Assembly: GCF_003063665.1 (NCBI RefSeq)
Contig: NZ_NESF01000010.1
Coordinates: 1 to 64,000 of the forward strand
DNA: 64,000 bases
From: Limnohabitans sp. Hippo3
Lineage (GTDB): Bacteria; Pseudomonadota; Gammaproteobacteria; Burkholderiales; Burkholderiaceae_C
Reading direction: 5' to 3'
A program made the translations under genes and the position numbers. This document shows positions 28,638 to 35,462 of the stretch, one piece after another. Each line of letters opens with the position of its first letter. Positions within the stretch are counted from its first letter, which is position 1. The notes below the pieces were generated by a model that was not told the DNA's origin, did no database searches, and saw only the letters and a list, made by a program, of their open reading frames with translations.

Positions 28638-29162
28638 TCACTTTTTTTCTGCTTCGGCAGCGGGTGCTTTGGGCTCTTCGAACTTACCACCCGCACTGTT
28701 GGCCAAGTACACCACAGCGCGTGCGATCTCCACGTCGTTGAAATCGCCACCACCTTGTGCACCCATGGCCCCTTTGCCTTTGAGGGCAGAAGTCACCAAG
28801 GTATCGAGGCCTTGTTTGATGCGAGCGCCCCAGGCGGCGGCATCGGCGAACTTGGGAGCACCGGCTGCACCCACTGCGTGGCAGGCTGCGCACTGCGCTT
28901 TGTAAACTTCTTCGCCGGCCTTGAGGGGACGGTTGGCGTCACGAATCTCGACCATGCCGATTTTTTGGATGCGCTGAGCGGTGGCTTTTTCGGTGTCAAC
29001 AGCGCCGGCAGCGGGTTTGTTGGCCGATGTGACGTAGAACACCAAGCCGATGATGATGAACACCGGAATGATGAAAGATGCAAGGCTCAGCAAAAGCATT
29101 TGCTTGGGCGTTTTCACCGGGCCGGTGTGTGCTTCGTGCTGATCGTGGCTGTTGTCGCTCAT
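28638..29162 (-). CDS. Membrane-anchored c-type cytochrome (cytochrome c5-like)
   Basis: A 174-residue protein with a short cytosolic head, one membrane helix (about residues 21-45, LLLSLASFIIPVFIIIGLVF) and a periplasmic class I cytochrome domain with heme motif CAACHAVGAAGAPKF. The distal Met ligand is probably in GKGAMGAQGGG. An Ala/Glu/Lys-rich tail ends the protein. Such cytochromes pass electrons to terminal oxidases. The start region holds a -10 box and an FNR-like palindrome (see separate entries). Confidence 0.88.
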   Translation of the reverse strand: MSDNSHDQHEAHTGPVKTPKQMLLLSLASFIIPVFIIIGLVFYVTSANKPAAGAVDTEKATAQRIQKIGMVEIRDANRPLKAGEEVYKAQCAACHAVGAAGAPKFADAAAWGARIKQGLDTLVTSALKGKGAMGAQGGGDFNDVEIARAVVYLANSAGGKFEEPKAPAAEAEKK

Positions 29163-29200
29163 GAAATCCTCTTGTAGGGCTTGGCCGATGGGCCTTGGGA

Positions 29201-29214
29201 TTGACCGGAATCAA
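29201..29214. promoter_or_regulatory. FNR/ANR-like box before the cytochrome gene
   Basis: TTGACCGGAATCAA matches TTGATnnnnATCAA at nine of ten defined bases. It lies between a minus-strand TATAAT (29221-29226) and the ATG, at about the transcript start, a position that would repress rather than activate. Binding is inferred. Confidence 0.45.
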
Positions 29215-29220
29215 CCCAAT

Positions 29221-29226
29221 ATTATA
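29221..29226 (-). promoter_or_regulatory. -10 box for the cytochrome gene (minus strand)
   Basis: A perfect TATAAT on the minus strand, predicted start near 29214 and a leader of about 50 bases. A good -35 hexamer at normal spacing is not visible. Confidence 0.4.
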
Positions 29227-29276
29227 GCCGCCCACCCTTCGCCGAGCTTGCAAGCGCGAGGAAGAAAGGCAAGCCG

Positions 29277-29285
29277 TGAGATAAT
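29277..29285 (+). promoter_or_regulatory. Extended -10 promoter of the tRNA gene
   Basis: TGAGATAAT is an extended -10 element (TGnTATAAT with one change) ending 18 bases before the tRNA, giving a predicted start around 29292. Confidence 0.5.
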
Positions 29286-29303
29286 CCATGCGCAATGCAG
29301 CGT

Positions 29304-29379
29304 GCGGCTGTAGCTCAGTGGATAGAGTATTGGCCTCCGAAGCCAAGGGTCGTGGGTTCGATCCCCGCCAGCCGCACCA
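29304..29379 (+). tRNA. tRNA-Arg (anticodon CCG)
   Basis: A 76-base tRNA with encoded CCA. The acceptor stem pairs GCGGCTG with CAGCCGC. The anticodon stem TTGGC/GCCAA encloses the loop CTCCGAA, so the anticodon is CCG at 29337-29339, reading CGG codons. The T arm has the standard GGTTCGATCC. It lies on the plus strand between two minus-strand genes and has its own terminator. Confidence 0.97.
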
Positions 29380-29389
29380 AATTCAAGTT

Positions 29390-29414
29390 CGCCACCCTTT
29401 GCGGTGGCGTTTTT
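29390..29414 (+). terminator. Terminator of the tRNA-Arg gene
   Basis: CGCCACC pairs with GGTGGCG around a CTTTGC loop, followed by five T. It starts 11 bases after the tRNA CCA. Confidence 0.85.
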
Positions 29415-29433
29415 GTGTGTGCGCGGGTGTCGA

Positions 29434-29994
29434 TCAGCGGCTGACGTTGTCGGTGGTCGCAGGCTCCTGGACACGCCGTGCGCCGGTGAAGCGCTTTGTC
29501 CAGTAAGCCGCTCTCAAGTCTTCCACGTGCACCGCCTTGCCCGCGCTGGGTGCGTGGATGAATTTGCCATCGCCGATGTAAATGCCAACATGGCTGAAGG
29601 TGCGGCGCATAGTGTTGAAAAACACCAGATCACCAGGATGGAGTTCACTGCGATCGATTTTTTCGGTGGCCATGGCCTGTTCTTCGGCACGCCGAGGCAG
29701 CAAACGTCCGATTGAGGTTTCATAGATGTGACGCACAAAGCCGCTGCAGTCAAAGCCCGTGTCGGCCGAGCTGCCTCCCCGTTTGTAGGGAACACCCAGC
29801 AAGGTCATCGCCTGACCCAACATCTGATTGGTCTTTTCGCTCATGCTGGTTTTGACCTGGTCGCCCAGCTGAATCAAATTGATTTTTTCAGGCACGCGTT
29901 TGGGCCCTGCCTGCGCTTCGTCGTCAGGGGCTGCAAACAGCATCGAAGAGACCAGCAGCAAGCAGGCTGCCATGGCAAAGGGCTTAAATTTCAC
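29434..29994 (-). CDS. NlpC/P60 family cell-wall endopeptidase
   Basis: A 186-residue exported peptidase that cuts peptidoglycan stem peptides. A signal peptide covers about residues 1-21 (AACLLLVSSMLFAAP). The catalytic cysteine is in FDCSGFVRHIYE, the histidine in FSHVGIYIGDG, and the third polar residue in KFIHAPSAG. The start is probably GTG at 29994; an ATG at 29973 would shorten the signal peptide. It lies 85 bases from pyrE, in the same direction. Confidence 0.9.
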   Translation of the reverse strand: MKFKPFAMAACLLLVSSMLFAAPDDEAQAGPKRVPEKINLIQLGDQVKTSMSEKTNQMLGQAMTLLGVPYKRGGSSADTGFDCSGFVRHIYETSIGRLLPRRAEEQAMATEKIDRSELHPGDLVFFNTMRRTFSHVGIYIGDGKFIHAPSAGKAVHVEDLRAAYWTKRFTGARRVQEPATTDNVSR

Positions 29995-30079
29995 TTTATG
30001 AAAACTTAATCGATAGCTTCACATGATAACCCGCGCAGCCGCAGCCGCAGCCAGGTGACATCGGGTTTGGCGACCAGGG

Positions 30080-30784
30080 TCACACCCCGTAGCGGTCACG
30101 ATAAGCCTGAACCTTGGGCAGGTGCAGACCCAGCTCGTTGCCGCTTTGCGCCGACAAATAAGCCAACAGGTCAGACAGCTGGGCGATGCAGCACACGCCC
30201 ATGCCCAATGTGCCCCGCACATACTGCACAGCGCTGTGGGCCACGTCTTTGACCGAGCCATCGGCTTGCTTTTCGGTGGCCATTTCCTGGCGGTCGAGCG
30301 CAATCGCAATGGCGTGGGGCGTGGCCCCGGCGGCTTTGATCAGTTCGATGGATTCACGGGCAGCGGTGCCTGCGCTCATCACGTCGTCCACGATCAGCAC
30401 CCGGCCCTTGAGCGGCGCGCCCACCAGCGAGCCGCCTTCGCCGTGATCCTTGGCCTCCTTGCGGTTGTAGGCAAAGGGCACGTTTTTGCCCAGGCGGGCC
30501 AGCTCGATGGCCACGGCCGCGCCCAGCGGGATGCCCTTGTAGGCAGGGCCAAAGATCATGTCGAATTCGATGCCGCTGGCCAGCAGGGCTTTTGCATAGA
30601 ATTGCGCCAGTCGTCCGAGCTTGGCGCCATCGTCAAACAGGCCGGCGTTGAAGAAGTAAGGGCTCATCCGCCCGGCTTTGGTCTTGAATTCGCCAAAGCG
30701 CAGCACGCCCGAATCGACCGCAAACTGCACAAATTCCTGAGCCAGCGCCTGTGTGTCGGCGCTGCTTGCCTGTCCTGTCACCAT
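30080..30784 (-). CDS. pyrE: Orotate phosphoribosyltransferase
   Basis: PyrE makes orotidine monophosphate from orotate and PRPP in pyrimidine synthesis. The PRPP-binding motif is RVLIVDDVMSAGTAARES, and the flexible-loop and substrate residues include FGPAYKGIPLG and KEAKDHGEGG. It has 234 residues, about 20 more than E. coli, mostly at the N-terminus. AAGGA seven bases before the ATG supports the start at 30784. That ATG overlaps the start codon of the divergent exonuclease gene by two bases. Confidence 0.95.
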   Translation of the reverse strand: MVTGQASSADTQALAQEFVQFAVDSGVLRFGEFKTKAGRMSPYFFNAGLFDDGAKLGRLAQFYAKALLASGIEFDMIFGPAYKGIPLGAAVAIELARLGKNVPFAYNRKEAKDHGEGGSLVGAPLKGRVLIVDDVMSAGTAARESIELIKAAGATPHAIAIALDRQEMATEKQADGSVKDVAHSAVQYVRGTLGMGVCCIAQLSDLLAYLSAQSGNELGLHLPKVQAYRDRYGV

Positions 30785-31586
30785 GGGGAAATCCTTGTTC
30801 AAACTGACCAGCCTCAACCTCAACGGCATCCGTTCGGCCACGACCAAAGGGGTCGAAGCCTGGCTGGCCCAAGAGAAACCCGATTGTATTTGTGTGCAGG
30901 AGGTCAAAGCCCAGGCGCCTGACGTGGCGGGCAAGTTTGAAGAGCTGGCGGGCCTGAAGGGCCACTTCCACTTTGCCGAGAAAAAGGGTTACTCGGGCGT
31001 GGGCGTCTACACCCGCCATGAGCCCAGCGATGTGGTCATCGGCTTTGACGGCGGCGAGTTCGACGCCGAAGGCCGTTATGTGGAAACGCGCTTCGACACG
31101 CCCGGTCGCAAGCTGTCCATCATCAGCGTGTACTTCCCCAGCGGCTCGTCGGGCCCTGAGCGGCAGGAGGCCAAGTTCCGCTTTCTGGAAAAGATGTACC
31201 CGCACCTGATGGCCCTCAAGGCCGAGCGCGATTTCATTGTGTGCAGTGACGTGAACATTGCGCACAAGGAGGCCGACCTCAAGAACTGGAAGGGCAACCT
31301 CAAGAACAGCGGCTTCCTGCCCGAAGAGCGTGCCTGGATGACCCAGCTGACCACCGAAGGCGGCGTGGTGGACGTGTACCGCCGCCTGCAGCCCGACACC
31401 ACCGACGCTTGTTACACCTGGTGGAGCAACCGCGGTCAGGCTTATGCGAAAAACGTGGGTTGGCGACTGGACTACCACCTGGCCACGCCAGCCTTGGCCG
31501 AGAAGGCCCGCACCGAGCACATCTACAAAGGCGAAAAGTTTTCAGACCACGCACCGATCACCATCGGTTACGACTTGAGTTTGTGA
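30783..31586 (+). CDS. xth: Exodeoxyribonuclease III (AP endonuclease)
   Basis: A DNA repair enzyme that cuts at abasic sites and trims 3' ends. The metal and catalytic residues are visible in SLNLNGIRSA, CVQEVKAQ, GVGVYTRHEP, CSDVNIAHKEADLKN, WRLDYHLA and the final FSDHAPITI. It has 267 residues, family length. ATG at 30783 has no ribosome site; a TTG at 30795 follows GGGGAAATCC and could be the real start (263 residues). The start region is shared with pyrE. Confidence 0.93.
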   Translation: MGKSLFKLTSLNLNGIRSATTKGVEAWLAQEKPDCICVQEVKAQAPDVAGKFEELAGLKGHFHFAEKKGYSGVGVYTRHEPSDVVIGFDGGEFDAEGRYVETRFDTPGRKLSIISVYFPSGSSGPERQEAKFRFLEKMYPHLMALKAERDFIVCSDVNIAHKEADLKNWKGNLKNSGFLPEERAWMTQLTTEGGVVDVYRRLQPDTTDACYTWWSNRGQAYAKNVGWRLDYHLATPALAEKARTEHIYKGEKFSDHAPITIGYDLSL

Positions 31587-31617
31587 TCCAAGGCGTTGCC
31601 AGCATGGGCCCTTGGAT
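31586..31617 (+). terminator. Weak hairpin after the exonuclease gene
   Basis: ATCCAAGG and CCTTGGAT form an 8-bp stem with a 16-base loop starting at the stop codon. There is no T-run, so termination strength is uncertain. Confidence 0.35.
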
Positions 31618-31650
31618 TTAGTCCGGTGTGACAGGATCGTGGTGTGAGCG

Positions 31651-31680
31651 TGTCATCCTGGACTTGATGCGGGATCTGTT
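31651..31680. repeat. Dispersed palindromic repeat, degenerate copy
   Basis: TGTCATCCTGGACTTGATGC followed by GGGATC is a diverged member of the CCCGACTTGATCGGG-type repeat seen also at 34.4, 36.9, 46.5, 61.2 and 63.0 kb. Confidence 0.5.
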
Positions 31681-31682
31681 TC

Positions 31683-32396
31683 TTAGCGCGTGTAGGTCAG
31701 CATGCGCCCTTTGTATGCAGGTTGATCCAGCGTGGCGGCTTGGTCCAGCAGGTGCTCGTGCATGGCAAAGCCCGCACGCGCCATGTGTTTGTGAAAGGCA
31801 GCCCGGTTGCCCCGGTTGGGGTCCACCACCCAGATCTCCGAGTGCTGCGCTGCATGGCTGTTGATGAAGCTGGCCAGTGTCCCCTCATCGTCGCGTTCGT
31901 ACAGGATGTCGCTGCCCACAATCAAATCAAACACGCCACTGACATTCGCATCCTGTGCCAAGGTCAGCACGGGCAGGCCGTCTTCACGCAGCGCAGCCGT
32001 GCCCCATAAACCGTGACGGTAAGCCATGCGTGGCAAGCCGTTGAGGCGGGTGTTTTCGTCCAAAAAAGCATGGGTCAAGGGGTGGCAGTCGCTGGCCGTG
32101 ACATTGGCACCGCGCCGATGCGCCACCAGACTTGACAAACCCAGGCCGCAACCAATTTCCAGAATCCGTTCATCCGTCACGGGCCTTTGAGCCATGCGTT
32201 CGGCCATGCGCTGACCTGAAGGCCAAAGCAAGCCAAACAAGGGCCAGGTGGCCGAAGAAATCCCCAGATTGAGGGCTTCGTCCAGAGGGTCGTGGAACTG
32301 GTTTTTGTCGAGCAGCGAACGGATCCGCAAATCGTCCACGCCTAGGACAGCGATGGTTTCCTGTTTGGTCAGGTAGCCGGGAGGCGAAGCTTGCAA
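31683..32396 (-). CDS. Class I SAM-dependent methyltransferase
   Basis: A methyltransferase with Rossmann fold: the SAM-binding motif I is RILEIGCGLGLSSLVAHRRG, motif II region VTASDCHPL, and the later FDLIVGSDILYERDDE. It resembles the nicotinamide/lysine-type (METTL) branch; the substrate is unknown. The start is uncertain: no ATG fits, and TTG at 32396 (then QASPPGYLTKQETIAVLG) is my best guess, giving 237 residues. A longer frame from 32495 adds 33 residues without family character. It stands alone. Confidence 0.75.
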   Translation of the reverse strand: MQASPPGYLTKQETIAVLGVDDLRIRSLLDKNQFHDPLDEALNLGISSATWPLFGLLWPSGQRMAERMAQRPVTDERILEIGCGLGLSSLVAHRRGANVTASDCHPLTHAFLDENTRLNGLPRMAYRHGLWGTAALREDGLPVLTLAQDANVSGVFDLIVGSDILYERDDEGTLASFINSHAAQHSEIWVVDPNRGNRAAFHKHMARAGFAMHEHLLDQAATLDQPAYKGRMLTYTR

Positions 32397-32542
32397 AAAG
32401 ACAATCGTTGCAGCGCAAATGCACAAGACGGGAGGAACGCTGGCTGATGCGACTGTACACCGGTCGAGTCCATGCGCTGTCCGTCCTTTTTGCAAAAAGC
32501 TTGAACCAGCGCACGGACACGGTCAGAAAACCGCCACTGTCC

Positions 32543-32857
32543 TCATGGACGGATGGCGATCTCGTTCTTGACCGACTTGACGCCCTTGACACCACGGGCG
32601 ATGGTTTCGGCCTTGTTGCGCTCCAGGCTGTTTTTGGCAAAGCCTGACAACATCACCGTACCGTTGAGGGTTTCCACGCTGATCGAGGTGCCTGCAACGT
32701 CTTTGTCTTCAAAAAAACGGGATTTCACCAAGGTCGTGATGCCCGCATCGTCGATGTAAGCCCCAACCGTTTCTTGCCCACGCGTCACCGCGCAACCCGA
32801 TGCAGCCAAAAGAACCAGGGAAGCGGCCATGGCGGCCAGCGATGTTTGACGGATCAT
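32543..32857 (-). CDS. BON-domain lipoprotein
   Basis: A 104-residue envelope lipoprotein. The signal MIRQTSLAAMAASLVLLAAS ends at lipobox AASGC. One BON domain follows, with the usual DDAGITTLVKSRFF, SVETLNGTVMLSG and GVKGVKSVKNEI. BON domains bind phospholipid or help osmotic-stress survival (OsmY, DolP). GAGGATTC lies before the ATG. It is divergent from the small envelope operon at 33.06 kb, so both may answer envelope stress. Confidence 0.85.
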   Translation of the reverse strand: MIRQTSLAAMAASLVLLAASGCAVTRGQETVGAYIDDAGITTLVKSRFFEDKDVAGTSISVETLNGTVMLSGFAKNSLERNKAETIARGVKGVKSVKNEIAIRP

Positions 32858-32949
32858 GATGAATCCTCAGTTGGGTGAAAGTTGAACGAGTCAAGGCGCA
32901 GCCTGATCAGCCTCAACTGAGTTTTATCTTGAATGCCATTGGTCCGCCT

Positions 32950-32971
32950 GTCTGTGCTCTGACTCACAGAC
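32950..32971. promoter_or_regulatory. Inverted repeat in the BON/YqjE divergent gap
   Basis: GTCTGTG and CACAGAC are 7-base arms eight bases apart, in the 204-base gap between divergent envelope genes. It may be an operator or a hairpin; no known regulator is recognised. Confidence 0.35.
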
Positions 32972-33061
32972 CTGCCGTAGGTGTGCCAAACCACAGACGC
33001 CTGTTTGTTTGATCTTCTAAAGTGGGCCTCTGCATGGCTCGGCTTCATTCAAAAGGCTTTT

Positions 33062-33184
33062 ATGTCAAATCAAAAAACGGCACCGGAAAAAATTTCGTCG
33101 ATGAGCGCGAACATTTTCGCGGTGGGCACGGGTGGCTTGGCTGCCCTTGCAGTTTCCTGTTTCGTGTGCTCACGCCAGTCCTGA
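33062..33184 (+). CDS. Small membrane protein, YqjD/DUF883-like remnant (40 residues)
   Basis: A short frame MSNQKTAPEKISSMSANIFA, then a hydrophobic stretch (residues about 15-36, with VGTGGLAALAVSCFV) and SRQS. AAAAGG is a fair ribosome site. Its stop TGA overlaps the ATG of the following YqjE-like gene (TGATG), which supports real, coupled translation. The place corresponds to the YqjD/ElaB-type gene in yqjDEK operons, but the long helical domain is absent; it may be a reduced form or a separate small protein. Moderate to low certainty. Confidence 0.45.
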   Translation: MSNQKTAPEKISSMSANIFAVGTGGLAALAVSCFVCSRQS

Positions 33185-33564
33185 TGTCCACGCTGCTGAA
33201 ACTGCTGTTACTGCCGCCGGACTTGCTCAAGTCGCATGCGCAAGCGTATGCAGACTTGGCCAGTGAATTGAGCGCCCGCTATCTGCGCACACTCAAAAAC
33301 CGATGGATGATGTACGGCCTGAGTGCACTGGCGCTGTTGTTGGCGGTGGTGTTTGGCGGCGTGGCTTTGCTGCTGTGGAGTGTTTTGCCGCTGCAGGATG
33401 CGCCTCACCCGTGGGTTTTGTTCGCGCTGCCCGCTAGCACCTTGGTCATCAGTGGCATTTGCTGGTGGCGGGCCCATAGCTTGCACTTACAGCCCATCCT
33501 GAGTGAAATCCGCACGCAAATCCAGCTGGACATTCAGGCCATACAACAAGCGCAAACCGCATGA
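33184..33564 (+). CDS. YqjE-like / phage holin family III membrane protein
   Basis: A 126-residue inner-membrane protein with two adjacent hydrophobic segments (about residues 44-69 and 80-96) and charged ends. It begins MSTLLKLLLLPPDLLKSHAQ. The layout matches YqjE, which is grouped with actinophage holins by fold only; no phage genes are near. It is the middle gene of three overlapping genes. A longer frame from 33022 runs through the small gene above and is not the start. Function unknown, perhaps ribosome tethering to the membrane as proposed for YqjD. Confidence 0.72.
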   Translation: MSTLLKLLLLPPDLLKSHAQAYADLASELSARYLRTLKNRWMMYGLSALALLLAVVFGGVALLLWSVLPLQDAPHPWVLFALPASTLVISGICWWRAHSLHLQPILSEIRTQIQLDIQAIQQAQTA

Positions 33565-33713
33565 ACAACACATTGACGCCAGTGCAAAGGTTGGCTGTTT
33601 CGAGGCTCAGGCTTACCGATGCTTTGCGTGATCCTGTGTGGCTGATCTTGATCCGACGCCTTCTCGGTGCGCCAGGCCATGGCACGGTTACCCCAAACAC
33701 CGAGTTGCCTTAA
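33561..33713 (+). CDS. YqjK-like small protein (50 residues)
   Basis: This frame begins at the ATGA overlap with the YqjE-like gene and runs 50 codons: NNTLTPVQRLAVSRLRLTDA, then LRDPVWLILIRRLLG and a short tail. The pattern of a basic amphipathic helix followed by Arg/Leu repeats is that of YqjK-like proteins encoded third in yqjDEK operons. It is too short for usual gene finders. The four-base overlap and the family-like order are the main support. Confidence 0.6.
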   Translation: MNNTLTPVQRLAVSRLRLTDALRDPVWLILIRRLLGAPGHGTVTPNTELP

Positions 33714-33771
33714 CGGTGCGTGTTTGGGGCGCCGTAATTGTGCGGGCGCTGTGACTTGTGTAGGGGCTTCC

Positions 33772-33777
33772 TATAAT
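33772..33777 (+). promoter_or_regulatory. -10 box placing the MBL start at +1
   Basis: TATAAT ends six bases before the ATG at 33784, so the predicted transcript begins at or within two bases of the start codon. No ribosome site is present between them. The -35 region (CTGTGA at 17-base spacing) is weak. Confidence 0.55.
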
Positions 33778-33783
33778 TTGCGA

Positions 33784-34425
33784 ATGTTGAAATACCAAAC
33801 CATTCCCGTCACGCCCTTCCAGCAAAACTGCTCCTTGATCTGGGACGACCAGACCCTGCAGGCGGCGGTGGTGGACCCGGGTGGTGATCTGGATGTGTTG
33901 TTGGCGGCCATCCAGCGTTTGGGCTTGAAGCTGGAGCAGATCTGGATCACCCACGGCCATGTGGACCATGCTTCAGGTACGGCCGAGTTGGCCGAGCGCT
34001 TGGGTGGCCTGCCCATCATCGGACCGCATCCGGCAGACCAGTTCTGGATTGATGGTTTGCCTGCGGCGGCGGCGGCCTACGGGTTTCCGCCAGCGCGTGT
34101 GTTCAAGCCCACGCGCTGGCTGGCTGATGGCGATACCGTCACTTTGGGGGCGCACACCTTGCAGGTGCGCCATTGCCCAGGCCACACACCGGGCCATGTG
34201 GTGTTTTATTCGCCCGAGATCAAGCGTGCGTTTGTGGGCGATGTGCTGTTTGCGGGCAGCATTGGCCGCACCGATTTTCCGCAAGGCAATCACGACGATT
34301 TGATTGCCAGCATCACCGAGCGTTTGTGGCCTATGGGCAATGACACGGTGTTCATTCCTGGGCATGGCCCCGAAAGCACGTTTGGGCGTGAGCGGCAAAC
34401 CAACCCTTACGTGCACGACCGTTGA
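33784..34425 (+). CDS. MBL-fold metallo-hydrolase (glyoxalase II-like)
   Basis: A 213-residue metallo-beta-lactamase fold enzyme. The metal site is THGHVDHASG, with further ligands in RHCPGHTPGHVVF, VGDVLFAGSIGR and IPGHGPEST. It fits the small GloB-like/YcbL group that hydrolyses thioesters such as lactoylglutathione. The ATG at 33784 is the family start; the longer frame from 33667 overlaps the YqjK-like gene and is rejected. The message appears leaderless. Confidence 0.88.
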   Translation: MLKYQTIPVTPFQQNCSLIWDDQTLQAAVVDPGGDLDVLLAAIQRLGLKLEQIWITHGHVDHASGTAELAERLGGLPIIGPHPADQFWIDGLPAAAAAYGFPPARVFKPTRWLADGDTVTLGAHTLQVRHCPGHTPGHVVFYSPEIKRAFVGDVLFAGSIGRTDFPQGNHDDLIASITERLWPMGNDTVFIPGHGPESTFGRERQTNPYVHDR

Positions 34426-34433
34426 GGGGATGG

Positions 34434-34454
34434 ATGCCCGATCAGGTCGGGCAT
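34434..34454. repeat. Dispersed palindrome copy between convergent genes
   Basis: ATGCCCGA and TCGGGCAT flank TCAGG. It belongs to the CCCGATCAAGTCGGG-type repeat family and lies just after the MBL stop codon, where it may also act as a terminator hairpin. Confidence 0.7.
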
Positions 34455-34516
34455 GACAATAGACAAGCGTGACAGGTCACCTTTGGGGGGCCGTGTGCTT
34501 GGCAACCAGGGCTGTT

Positions 34517-35389
34517 TCAGCCCCTGCGTGCTTGTTCGTACAGGTGTTGGACTTTGGGCAAGTTGGCTTCGAGTTCCTGAATCCGGTTGGCACCACTGGG
34601 GTGCGTGGACAGGAATGAGGGGCTGCCGTTGCCACTGGCGGCTTGCATTTTTTGCCACAGGCTCACGCTGGCTTCGGGGCGATAGCCGCCGCGTGCGGCG
34701 ATTTCCAGGCCCACCAGGTCAGATTCGGTTTCGTCGTCGCGGCTGTACTTCAGGGTGAGCAATTGTGTGCCCAGGTTGGCCGCCACATCGCCCAAAGAGC
34801 CCAAACCCAGCAGTTGAGAAGCAATGGACAGACCGATGCTGGTGGCCTGGCTTTTGGCCAGACGTTCGCGTGCGTGTTCGCGCAGGGCGTGCGCCATTTC
34901 ATGCCCCATGATCATGGCCACTTCGTCGTCGTTGAGTTTCAGCTGGTCGAGGATGCCGGTGTAAAAAGCAATCTTGCCGCCAGGCATGCACCAGGCGTTG
35001 ATTTGCTTGCTGCCAATCAGGTTGACTTGCCACTTCCAGTCACGCGAACGTGGGTTCCAGGACGCCGTATGCGGAATGAGCTTTTGCGCAATGGTGTGCA
35101 AGCGCTGCAGTTGCGGGTGGCCGTCGGGGGCCAGGGCACCTTTGGCGCGGGCATCTGCCAGCACCTGCGCGTATTGCTGCCGGGCTGAGGTTTCCAGCGT
35201 TTCGGCCGGCACCAGTTTGCGCAAACCCGAGGACGAGCCCACGTCCACCTGTGCCAAAGCCGATCCAGCGGCCGAGGCCCCGGCCGCCAACAAAAAGGCG
35301 CGCCGGGCATGCCAGCGCGGCGCAGCGCTTGCCGATGCGGTGAGGGCGGGATCGGCGGCAGGGTTTTTGAGGTCGCAGAGTAAGCACAT
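34517..35389 (-). CDS. M48 family metallopeptidase (periplasmic)
   Basis: A 290-residue zinc protease. Residues about 28-50 (RWHARRAFLLAAGASAAGSA then LAQ) form a signal, perhaps twin-arginine. The zinc site is IMGHEMAHALREH with the third ligand in DDETESDLVGLEI. The loop NAWCMPGGKIAFYTG is typical of the BepA/YggG/LoiP group, which cleans up damaged outer-membrane proteins. The ATG at 35389 is used; a TTG three codons earlier is possible. It is divergent from the AmpG-like gene. Confidence 0.9.
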   Translation of the reverse strand: MCLLCDLKNPAADPALTASASAAPRWHARRAFLLAAGASAAGSALAQVDVGSSSGLRKLVPAETLETSARQQYAQVLADARAKGALAPDGHPQLQRLHTIAQKLIPHTASWNPRSRDWKWQVNLIGSKQINAWCMPGGKIAFYTGILDQLKLNDDEVAMIMGHEMAHALREHARERLAKSQATSIGLSIASQLLGLGSLGDVAANLGTQLLTLKYSRDDETESDLVGLEIAARGGYRPEASVSLWQKMQAASGNGSPSFLSTHPSGANRIQELEANLPKVQHLYEQARRG

Positions 35390-35462
35390 GATTGGCAAAT
35401 GATAGCGACTTGGCCGACTTCAAGGTGCATGAAGCGCTGTCGGGTCGGTCGATAATGGGCGC

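Noticed and set aside
33184..33564. Holin-like gene as a sign of a prophage
   Set aside because: The family link is by membrane topology; neighbours are ordinary envelope genes, with no endolysin, integrase or structural genes.
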